NCBI GenBank assembly: GCA_934281515.1
Contig: CAKQXG010000001.1
Location: 1-61,900 of the forward strand
Source: an uncultured Clostridia bacterium
GTDB taxonomy: Bacteria; Bacillota; Clostridia; Christensenellales; CAG-314
Direction: 5' to 3'
Length of the DNA stretch: 61,900 nt
This document shows, one piece after another, positions 7,684 to 13,709 of the stretch. The notes under the pieces are model-generated. The model made no database searches. It was not told where the DNA came from and saw only the letters and a program-made list of their open reading frames with translations. Position numbers and translations under genes: made by a program. The first letter of the stretch is position 1; every line of letters begins with the position of its first letter.

Positions 7684-7998
7684 CTAGAATATTAAATAGC
7701 CTAGTATCTTCAACTCATTTATTGAGTTCGGTAACATGTATTGCAAGCCACCGCCAACGCCATTCCATGGTACCCATGGAGCCACTATTGATTTAACAAC
7801 ATTGGGAATCGGCTTTATAACTATTATTTCAGTATATACGCCGCTATTCCACGGAGGCAAAGATAGTTCCACCATACTTGCCCCGGCATTTGTAATATAA
7901 TTACTATTTACGCCTATTTCACCATATCATCCATATGTCCCCGATTGCAAAGTTATAGTTTCTTCTGTTCCAACTACAGCACCATTATTGAGAGGGTA
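7684..7998 (-). pseudogene. TNT-domain (NAD glycohydrolase) toxin tip, broken
   Basis: The minus-strand frame starting near 7998 reads YPLNNGAVVGTEETITLQSG, an in-frame TGA at 7927-7929, then a run containing LPPWNSGVYTEIIVIKPIP, APWVPWNGVGGGLQYMLP and ELKILGYL. These are the hallmark segments of the TNT domain, whose members destroy NAD+: YPPNNG start, LPP, the KP(I/L)P strand, and APWF...GGGxQY near the end. The TGA falls where the family has the Arg of DR(Y/F)G, consistent with CGA to TGA. The preceding HINT end is cut short (ITYNFEF), so the tip is disconnected as well. Only the last 63 residues could be made from ATG 7875. Confidence 0.8.
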
Positions 7999-7999
7999 C

Positions 8000-8129
8000 A
8001 AATTCAAAGTTGTACGTTATCTGCGAAACAAGAAGCTTCTGTATACAGATTTCGTTCCAACAGCAAGACTTATTTCAGTCTTACTTTGCCAGCTTTACTG
8101 TCCTCGCTTTCGGGATCTTTTCTTGGCAA
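8000..8129 (-). repeat. Toxin-cassette repeat, copy 3 (HINT end truncated)
   Basis: First half encodes PRKDPESEDSKAGKVRLK and TAA; second half encodes SQITYNFEF and then departs from the other copies at the join with the TNT tip, losing the FHTYYV...LVHN end. Confidence 0.8.
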
Positions 8130-8175
8130 AGTACTCAAAATTCAATTAGTCTATTAAGTTATTATAGTAATATTT

Positions 8176-8430
8176 TTATTCAACGATATGTTCTTTCTTC
8201 TGTTTATCATACATTACACATAATACTTTGCTTATGACATCATCTGCTTTTTTACCAGTCGAATCAATATCCCCCGTTTTTCTATCATAACCGATTAAAC
8301 TTCCAAGTAAAATAGTTAACTTCCACAATTCATCAACCGACATCAGTAGAACATCTTGCTCGGTCAACACTTTACTTGTGTAAACCTGATTTATCAACTG
8401 TAAGTCCATTTGGCTAAATTTTGCTTTCAT
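8176..8430 (-). CDS. Putative immunity protein, cassette 1
   Basis: 84 residues from the ATG at 8430, which overlaps the stop of toxin-tip remnant 1 by ATGA and has GGAGGAAAAG upstream; this beats the longer frame reaching 8463. The protein is helical (MKAKFSQMDLQLINQVYTSK, DELWKLTILLGSLIGYDRK, KKADDVISKVLCVMYDK) with a charged tail. Translational coupling to the tip remnant argues for an immunity function. Family not recognised. Confidence 0.6.
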   Translation of the reverse strand: MKAKFSQMDLQLINQVYTSKVLTEQDVLLMSVDELWKLTILLGSLIGYDRKTGDIDSTGKKADDVISKVLCVMYDKQKKEHIVE

Positions 8431-8648
8431 CTTTTCCTCCAATACATTGAGCCTTTGGACCAAGTTGTGACAATCTGTCCTTGGGAACTTAAAACGACAA
8501 CTGATTTTTTTTCGGTAAACTTAAAAGTATCATATATAACACTTTCCGAATTCTTAAATGCATCGAGTATTCCTTGGGGTGAGCCCCCAGTATAAGGTTG
8601 CCATAGGCAACAATATTCTTCATGGATTTCTTTCTTTTTAATTTTATT
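8427..8648 (-). pseudogene. Toxin tip 1 remnant
   Basis: Open frame on the minus strand from just after a TGA at 8649-8651 to a TGA that overlaps the immunity start. It reads EEYCCLWQPYTGG, GILDAFKNSESVIYDTF, VVVLSSQGQIVTTWSKGS, YWRKR. The ending (a strand, then TTW.KGS.YWR) looks like the C-terminus of a small secreted nuclease tip. There is no start codon near its beginning and no HINT sequence; a start in another frame (MKNIVAYGN at about 8622) implies a frameshift. Inactive as it stands. Confidence 0.5.
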
Positions 8649-8656
8649 TCAAAAGT

Positions 8657-8685
8657 ATTATTACATAAGACATGCGTTTTGTCAA
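8657..8685 (-). promoter_or_regulatory. Promoter reading into the toxin/immunity array
   Basis: TTGACA (8680-8685), 17-base spacer, AATAAT (8657-8662) on the minus strand. It would transcribe tip remnant 1 and immunity 1, and perhaps the rest of the array since no strong terminator was seen inside it. Confidence 0.6.
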
Positions 8686-8935
8686 TAGCAAAATTTGTAA
8701 AACAAAAATGAAACACTGAAGTACGCCGTGTTTTACTATCAATTTATCAATCTACAATGAGCAAATATTTGATCAACGGAAAAAATTCGACTTTTTTCGA
8801 CAATGGGCAATTTTTTGCAATTACGAATAGTACTTGTTTGGTGCATTTTGCACCAGTTTTAATTGCATAAATATTTCAAAATATCGTTTTTTGACATTAT
8901 TTGTTAATATTTGTTGATCTTTTTTCAAATATGTA
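8686..8935. other. Intergenic with two Spo0A-box-like sites
   Basis: AT-rich divergent region. TTCGACT (8786-8792) and TTCGACA (8796-8802) lie ten bases apart in tandem. The second is a perfect match to the reverse of the 0A box TGTCGAA and the first is one base off. Otherwise no frame or strong hairpin was seen. Confidence 0.45.
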
Positions 8936-8964
8936 TTGCATTTTTTAATGCATTGTGATACAAT
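8936..8964 (+). promoter_or_regulatory. Promoter of the Spo0A-domain gene
   Basis: TTGCAT (8936-8941), 17-base spacer, TACAAT (8959-8964). A perfect inverted repeat TGCATT-TTTA-ATGCA-like (8938-8952) fills the -35/spacer region and may be an operator. The start codon follows at 9049 after a leader of about 75 bases. Confidence 0.6.
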
Positions 8965-9048
8965 AGGTGTCAATTACCGCCCGGCTGAAAAAAAGCTGAA
9001 ACTTTAGCCAAAATATTAAGACGGCAAAATATCAAAGAAGGTGGAAAA

Positions 9049-9537
9049 ATGGATACTATTCAAACTACCACCGATCACGTATCGGTAGACTGCGCCACTG
9101 TCAGACGTAGAGTAAAAGGGCTGTTGTTGAAACTTAACTTCCGTAGCAAGCTTGTAGGTACACTTTACCTGGAAGAAGCTTTGCTTATCAAACTGCTTTG
9201 TCCCAAACAATACGTCAAAGTGATGGAACTGTATGCGGCTATTGCCAAGTACCACGGGACAAAACCAAGCAACGTAGAGCGCGCAATTCGCAACACTATT
9301 GCCGACTGCCACAACAACAAATCATTGCAGAAAATCAACGAAGAACTAGGTTGCAACATCTACGACCCGCATTATCCACCGACGAACAGCGACTTTATTA
9401 CAGAAGTCGCAATAAGAATACAATACTTAAACCAAGAAACTGCAGCACACGAAGCCGACTTCGCAGCACATGCCCAACAATTTGCACAATCATCTCACGG
9501 CACACACATCCGCGAAGCCATACATAGTCAATGGTAA
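9049..9537 (+). CDS. Stand-alone Spo0A C-terminal DNA-binding domain protein
   Basis: 162 residues from an ATG with AAGGTGG upstream. Residues about 18-130 align by eye with the Spo0A effector domain: RVKGLLLKLNFRSKLVGTLYL, the helix KVMELYAAIAKYHGTKPSNV, the recognition helix VERAIRNTIADC, and the late PPTNSDFITEVA segment corresponding to KPTNSEFI in Spo0A. The phosphoreceiver domain is absent, so DNA binding would not depend on phosphorylation of this protein. The Gln/Ala/His-rich tail (about 130-162) is not recognised. It could compete with or modify Spo0A at 0A boxes, or act on its own promoter region, which contains such sites. A regulator of sporulation or of a mobile region are both possible. 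Confidence 0.8.
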   Translation: MDTIQTTTDHVSVDCATVRRRVKGLLLKLNFRSKLVGTLYLEEALLIKLLCPKQYVKVMELYAAIAKYHGTKPSNVERAIRNTIADCHNNKSLQKINEELGCNIYDPHYPPTNSDFITEVAIRIQYLNQETAAHEADFAAHAQQFAQSSHGTHIREAIHSQW

Positions 9538-9917
9538 ACAAAACAACTACCCAATCAAACAAAACGGGACTTGACAGATTTGTCAAGTTCTGTTTGCATT
9601 TGCACCCGTATACAAGGGTGCGACGTTGGCGGAAGCGAAAGGATTTGTCCGTCCGTGCCTTTCGACGGTATGCGGAGAGCATCGGAGCGCTACGTCATTT
9701 CGGTGTCGGCACGCTGTAGCAAAAGGCGGTGTCGGCGCCAAAGGAGCATAAGAAAAAGGCTTGATTGCTTTCGTCAAACCTTTTCTTGTGCGCCCCGAGC
9801 CAAGCCGTCATTGGCAAGTAACTGTAGTTTTGATAGAAATCGTTTAAGGAGGCAATTCTCGATTTGAGGGGTGTATTTTTTTTATAACTCCACTGCCACT
9901 CCGCGTTAGACTGAAAG
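9538..9917. other. Intergenic with hairpin and decayed tRNA-Ser end
   Basis: ACTTGACA-GATT-TGTCAAGT (9569-9588) is a perfect 8-bp hairpin after the Spo0A-domain gene without a clear U-run. At 9627-9647 the minus strand carries CAAATCCTTTCGCTTCCGCCA-like sequence, the T-arm/acceptor end of tRNA-Ser; the rest does not fold into a tRNA. No convincing protein frame. Confidence 0.5.
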
Positions 9918-10535
9918 TTATCGATCTAACATCAGAATACCTGCGCAATCGGATATTCGCGTAAAAGAAAGACCCGGCAAATCTTTTCTCAGTTCTTCAG
10001 CAACAAAATAGATTTCATCGTCATCCCATGCGTCCCCCGCAAGCAGTCTGCACTGTTCCAAATCCTTTCGTGTTTCAAAGGCAACATCGCCGATTATAAT
10101 TTTCCCGTTTTCTTTTAGATGGTCGCGCAATTCAGTAAGAAATACGCTCTTTTGTGCATCTGTCAAGTGATGCAGGGAGTATGTTGCCACAATATAATCA
10201 TAGCGTCGGTTTCGCAGCGGATTGACCAACCCCTTTGAAAAATCCCCCTGATATAAATGCGCATCCGGCATTTTTTCAGATGCCAGCGCAATCATTCTTG
10301 CCGAGAAGTCCTGCCCATAAATGGAGCAGCCATGTTCGTACAGTTTTGTTGTTAATGTGCCTGTTCCAAATCCTATATCCAATACAACGGCATTTGCGGT
10401 TTCCATAATCGTCCGAAAAATAAGCCCAAGCACTTTCTTATAGCCGGCAAATGGATATGTGTTTTCCTCATCAGAAATGCCGACGGCTTTGTCATATTCA
10501 TCCGCCCAAAGGTCAAACTCCTTGTTGTTTAGCAT
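9918..10535 (-). CDS. Class I SAM-dependent methyltransferase
   Basis: 205 residues from the ATG at 10535, which has GGAGG five bases upstream; the in-frame ATGs at 10547/10550 lack a ribosome site. Motif I is VLDIGFGTGTLTTKLYEHG (about residues 50-68), acidic motif II follows (IYGQDFS), then the GDF segment, the YDYIVATYSLHHLTD strand/post-motif and the IIIGDVAF strand, the full Rossmann methyltransferase series. The length suits a small-molecule methyltransferase; substrate unknown. A TATAAT (10570-10575) lies upstream just past the tRNA-Ser terminator. Its spot between a tRNA gene and a tRNA fragment suggests it may have arrived by tRNA-targeted integration. Confidence 0.82.
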   Translation of the reverse strand: MLNNKEFDLWADEYDKAVGISDEENTYPFAGYKKVLGLIFRTIMETANAVVLDIGFGTGTLTTKLYEHGCSIYGQDFSARMIALASEKMPDAHLYQGDFSKGLVNPLRNRRYDYIVATYSLHHLTDAQKSVFLTELRDHLKENGKIIIGDVAFETRKDLEQCRLLAGDAWDDDEIYFVAEELRKDLPGLSFTRISDCAGILMLDR

Positions 10536-10584
10536 ACTTGCCTCCATCAAATCACGATTTATCTAACCCATTATAGCATAAAAA

Positions 10585-10615
10585 TTCACCGTAATTCTAT
10601 CAAAATTACGGTGAA
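10585..10615 (-). terminator. Terminator of tRNA-Ser
   Basis: A perfect 12-bp stem (TTCACCGTAATT / AATTACGGTGAA) with a 7-base loop, followed on the minus strand by TTTTT, six bases after the tRNA CCA end. Confidence 0.85.
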
Positions 10616-10620
10616 CTTCT

Positions 10621-10712
10621 TGGCGGAAGCGAAGGGATTCGAACCCTTGTACCGCTTGAGGCGGTAACCGCATTTCGAGTGCGGGCCGTTATGACCACTT
10701 CGATACGCTTCC
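10621..10712 (-). tRNA. tRNA-Ser (anticodon CGA)
   Basis: Minus strand: acceptor GGAAGCG pairs with CGCTTCC, discriminator G and encoded CCA follow. The anticodon arm is CCGCA-CTCGAAA-TGCGG, giving CGA, which reads UCG. A long variable arm (TTACCGCCTCAAGCGGTA) and the T-arm GGGTTCGAATCCC complete a type II tRNA of 92 bases. A promoter lies about 170 bases upstream and a terminator follows directly. Confidence 0.95.
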
Positions 10713-10880
10713 ATAATTATTTGTACAAACAGTGCCGTTTTCTCAAACATTGCGTAGCGGCACTCCGCTAGCCCCAATCGGCAACACGACTCTTTTGTCC
10801 TACCTTCCGATATCCGCACATTTCGAGGGCATATCGAAAAGATTGGTTGCGACGTCACCGTCACCGCTAGCACTATTTAC
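10713..10880 (-). ncRNA. Structured leader between promoter and tRNA-Ser
   Basis: The promoter at 10887-10915 would start transcription near 10880, leaving 168 bases before the tRNA. Nested complementary segments are visible: CCAATC with GATTGG, CGATAT with ATATCG inside it, and GCTAGC near both ends. Its 5' end (GTGCTAGCGGTGACGG) faintly recalls the Alu end of SRP RNA, whose gene often neighbours tRNA-Ser in Bacillota. The conserved SRP S-domain (GGAAGGAAGCAG) is absent, so I leave it unnamed. It could simply be a processed precursor leader. Confidence 0.35.
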
Positions 10881-10886
10881 TTATTT

Positions 10887-10915
10887 ATGTTACACCACTT
10901 TACGGCAAAAGTCAA
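10887..10915 (-). promoter_or_regulatory. Promoter of the tRNA-Ser transcript
   Basis: TTGACT (10910-10915), 17-base spacer, TAACAT (10887-10892). The spacer contains GTAAAGTGGTG, which recurs in the upstream region of the neighbouring RNA candidate near 11150-11165. Confidence 0.65.
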
Positions 10916-10927
10916 CCGTTTTACAGC

Positions 10928-10954
10928 AAAAACGCGCCCGCAAAAGCGAGCGCG
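10928..10954 (-). terminator. Terminator of the small RNA candidate
   Basis: Nine-bp GC-rich stem (10933-10941 with 10946-10954, one G-U pair), AAAA loop on the plus strand, followed on the minus strand by TTTTT. Confidence 0.8.
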
Positions 10955-11140
10955 CCGTTTCCCACGGATAGTCGATAACTGACACTTTTTCATAGTTTAG
11001 TTTAAGAAGTAAGTCATCAAAAGCCGTGTGGGAACTATCTAACGAGGATAGCGGTCAACTGCAATATCTCTTTAGAAGTAAGTCGAATCCAAGCCTCGTC
11101 AAATCATATTAAGTTGCGCTTTCGGTGCTTAAATGTACCA
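10928..11140 (-). ncRNA. Candidate structured small RNA of unknown family
   Basis: About 210 bases with no protein frame. It ends in a strong terminator: a 9-bp GC stem CGCGCTCGC/GCGGGCGCG with a TTTT loop and five Ts (10928-10954). Upstream of 11140 is a promoter-like TTGAA...TATGCA with the same GTAAAGTGGTGTA core as the tRNA-Ser promoter. Internal pairing includes TTCCCACACGG (11024-11034) with CCGTGGGAA (10959-10967) and CGAGG (11094-11098) with CCTCG (11043-11047). The 11-base word agaagtaagtc occurs twice (11005-11015, 11074-11084). It does not match 6S, SRP, tmRNA or RNase P signatures that I know. Confidence 0.45.
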
Positions 11141-11316
11141 TTTTGGTATGCATACACCACTTTACTGCGCATTCAACAAAAACCGTTGTTTACTGTTTTT
11201 TGGGGGTACAGTCCTCGGCAAGCCGCTTCGAACGTTGCAAAACTCGTCCGACAAGGCGACAAACAACCGCCGCATAAACCAAACCGTCACGCCGCAAATT
11301 CGGCGTCGCATTGCAG

Positions 11317-13449
11317 TTACATCCAATTGACGGCAAAGTTCTCCGCATCGGTCGGGTCGACATTACCGCCGACGTCGACAACGTAGTCGGCATCTGCACG
11401 ATTGTCGGTAAGTTCCAGATGGGACAAATGCATCTCCATCCAGTCGGCAACGCTTATGCGCCGCTGCAACACTTTGCGCAAAGCAACAATCATGCCGTAG
11501 TCATTCGAGGCAATCAATTCGTTGCCCACCGAAACGATGTTCGTGTCCATCCAAACAAGTTTGCGAGTTTCGAGGTCAAGCACAAACGCCACGTTTTTGT
11601 TAGAGCGTTGCGCAAGGTCAAACTTGAATTTGACAAACTGAGGATTGAACACTTTGCCCTCCTTGGCACGGTCGGGCATAAACATCACTCCGCTGAAACA
11701 CTCGGGAATGTCGGCAAAATGTTGCCCCGTATAGCAGTAATTGCACACAAGAGCGTATCTGCCGAACTTTCTTGCCTTGGCAATATTGAGGTCGACAAAC
11801 TCCGACGCTCCGTTCGGCGCAGTTGTAAGGTCGCCCGAATGGTAACTGTCAAACATCTGTCCGCCACTCATGTTGTGCCAACTGAGGCTGATTGCACTTT
11901 GCAAGTCGTCGGATACCAATTCCACCGACAAATCGATGTCCACGCGCTCGTCGGCTTTGTTGCGCCAATGGGTAAACAAACGCACGAAATCGGTTGACTC
12001 GCTGCCGTCATCCACGGACAACATAGTGCCGTAGTTTAGTGTGTGTATTTGCCCGCTCGAAGTGCGTGCCGACGTCGGTACGGTGTAGTTTGCCATATCA
12101 TCGGCAATAAACACCTTGCCGTGTTGAGGATACTCCGCAAAGCGACGTTTAAGCTCCTCTTTGACAAGTTCCACCACTTTGTCGCAAATAAATTGGGGCA
12201 TTTCGGGGCGGTTTTCGTCCACTTCCACCGCAATAGTACGGCCGTGGTAAAAAACAAAATCTCTGTACGGCGTAAGGTCGGTGCGGTTGAGGTAGTAGTT
12301 CCACAGCGCATACAATGCATTTATGGACACTCCGTCGATAATATTCAAAAAACCACGCAACACAGCTACCTTGTTTGTAAAGGTGCGCAGCATAAAGTCC
12401 AACCTACGCACATACTCCGTCGGACGGGTACGCAACAACTGCAAATAGCTTGGTTCGTCCACAAGCAGCATTTCCAGGCGCGACTCGAACGACTGCGGCA
12501 AAGTGCCTTGGCGCAACATGCAAATAAACTCGAATGCCGTCGGATACTGCTTGCGAAAATCGTACGGGTGCAGCAATTCCGCTGCGACCTTCCACGAAAA
12601 CTCGTGTCTGCGGAAGTCCTCGCCTGCATTGTCGTTGTGACACAGTTCGTCAAGTTTGCGCAACAACGCACGTCTTGAAGAACGAGGCAAGCTGGCAAAA
12701 TACACGGGCTGCACAAGATCGGTTGCGCCGCTCGTCACCGCCGAGTACACACGCAGCACGTCCGTTACCGTCTTGCAAAAACACAGGTGTTCGTAGGTAA
12801 TCTTGGGCGGCTCGTTGTTGTACCAGTCGAAAAACGACAACACATACAGCGCCATATTTTGTTTGAAGGGTATTTCCTGCGGATGAATGCGTTCGTCGTA
12901 GTGTTGCCACAACTGTCGATACAAATCCAATTTACCGTCGGGAATAGGCAAATTTTGCGCCAGCGCATCGCTTGCCATCGCCACCAGAATGTCATCGGCT
13001 TGTTGTTCAGTCACAATAGACAACACGGTCTTGTTGCGATTGTCAACCTGCTTGGCCGCACGCTCGGGAATGTCGGGATTGTCAAAGCCGTAGTCGTCTT
13101 TGTCGACAGTCAGATAATGCAACACGGCACGCAAAAAATACTCGTCGGGCGTGATGCCTGCCATATCGGGGAAGTTGGGATAAAAGAGTCTGTGCTCCAC
13201 GTCGGCACCCTTGGCTTTGCACAAAACAATGTAGTTTTCGTTGTAAAAGGCAGTCAACGCAACCGCATCCAACTTGGCAAGCAGCCTGACCGATTCTCCG
13301 TCCAAGGTGTACCCCAGCGAACCAAAACTGTTTAACACTGCGGCTATTTGTTCGGCTGAAACAAGCTCGTCGGTCGCACCGCCGCTTATGTTTTGTTCCA
13401 ATACAAGCTTATCTTTTGACAGCAGTGCCAACTTAAAAATTCTTTGCAT
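11317..13449 (-). CDS. Large protein with C-terminal TerD-like domain
   Basis: 710 residues from the ATG at 13449, preceded by AAGGAGG; the longer frame to 13500 overlaps the promoter. The C-terminal ~200 residues look TerD-like: RVDIDLSVELVSDDLQSAIS, a YHSGDLTTAPNGASEFVDLN stretch, then the GRYALVCNYCYTGQHFADIP strand and ECFSGVMFMP. The remaining ~500 residues are helical and acidic, resembling the long TerD-linked proteins of the MXAN_6230/SCO0854 type, though no RING cysteines are evident. TerD domains bind calcium and occur in tellurite/phage/stress-resistance clusters. No other ter gene is in the window. It is monocistronic with its own promoter. Role: stress response by family, otherwise unknown. 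Confidence 0.65.
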   Translation of the reverse strand: MQRIFKLALLSKDKLVLEQNISGGATDELVSAEQIAAVLNSFGSLGYTLDGESVRLLAKLDAVALTAFYNENYIVLCKAKGADVEHRLFYPNFPDMAGITPDEYFLRAVLHYLTVDKDDYGFDNPDIPERAAKQVDNRNKTVLSIVTEQQADDILVAMASDALAQNLPIPDGKLDLYRQLWQHYDERIHPQEIPFKQNMALYVLSFFDWYNNEPPKITYEHLCFCKTVTDVLRVYSAVTSGATDLVQPVYFASLPRSSRRALLRKLDELCHNDNAGEDFRRHEFSWKVAAELLHPYDFRKQYPTAFEFICMLRQGTLPQSFESRLEMLLVDEPSYLQLLRTRPTEYVRRLDFMLRTFTNKVAVLRGFLNIIDGVSINALYALWNYYLNRTDLTPYRDFVFYHGRTIAVEVDENRPEMPQFICDKVVELVKEELKRRFAEYPQHGKVFIADDMANYTVPTSARTSSGQIHTLNYGTMLSVDDGSESTDFVRLFTHWRNKADERVDIDLSVELVSDDLQSAISLSWHNMSGGQMFDSYHSGDLTTAPNGASEFVDLNIAKARKFGRYALVCNYCYTGQHFADIPECFSGVMFMPDRAKEGKVFNPQFVKFKFDLAQRSNKNVAFVLDLETRKLVWMDTNIVSVGNELIASNDYGMIVALRKVLQRRISVADWMEMHLSHLELTDNRADADYVVDVGGNVDPTDAENFAVNWM

Positions 13450-13478
13450 TGCGTACACCTCCTTTTCAATATGTTTGT

Positions 13479-13507
13479 ATTGTACCATATATGCAATCAT
13501 TCGTCAA
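13479..13507 (-). promoter_or_regulatory. Promoter of the TerD-like gene
   Basis: TTGACG (13502-13507), 17-base spacer, TACAAT (13479-13484), 30 bases before the ATG. Confidence 0.75.
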
Positions 13508-13709
13508 GTGATTTTACAAATTTTGTAAACAACATTTTGTCAAGACCTGTCGAATGGTGACGACAACAAAAAAAAACAGGCGACAGACGAGAAATATACC
13601 GTCAAAAAGCTGCTGACTTTTTGTGCATATCTACGTCGATATCGACTGTATTTATATTATAATGTTACCTGCAGAGAGAAATCGTGACACGCAGTGCAGC
13701 AAGAGCAAT

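Noticed and set aside
5472..8129. Four regularly spaced repeats as a possible CRISPR array
   Set aside because: Units are ~60-180 bases, 0.7-0.9 kb apart, encode HINT sequence, and are separated by genes rather than short spacers.
8489..8716. 75-residue frame starting MFHFCFTNFAIDK
   Set aside because: It starts upstream of the predicted promoter and covers it, while the neighbouring frame carries the coherent toxin-tip sequence coupled to the immunity gene.
9590..9720. A second complete tRNA-Ser gene
   Set aside because: Only the T-arm/acceptor end is recognisable; no matching 5' acceptor strand, D-arm or anticodon arm can be formed.
10713..10880. SRP RNA upstream of tRNA-Ser
   Set aside because: The first 30 bases resemble an Alu end and the gene neighbourhood is right, but the conserved S-domain loop is absent, so the name is not supported.
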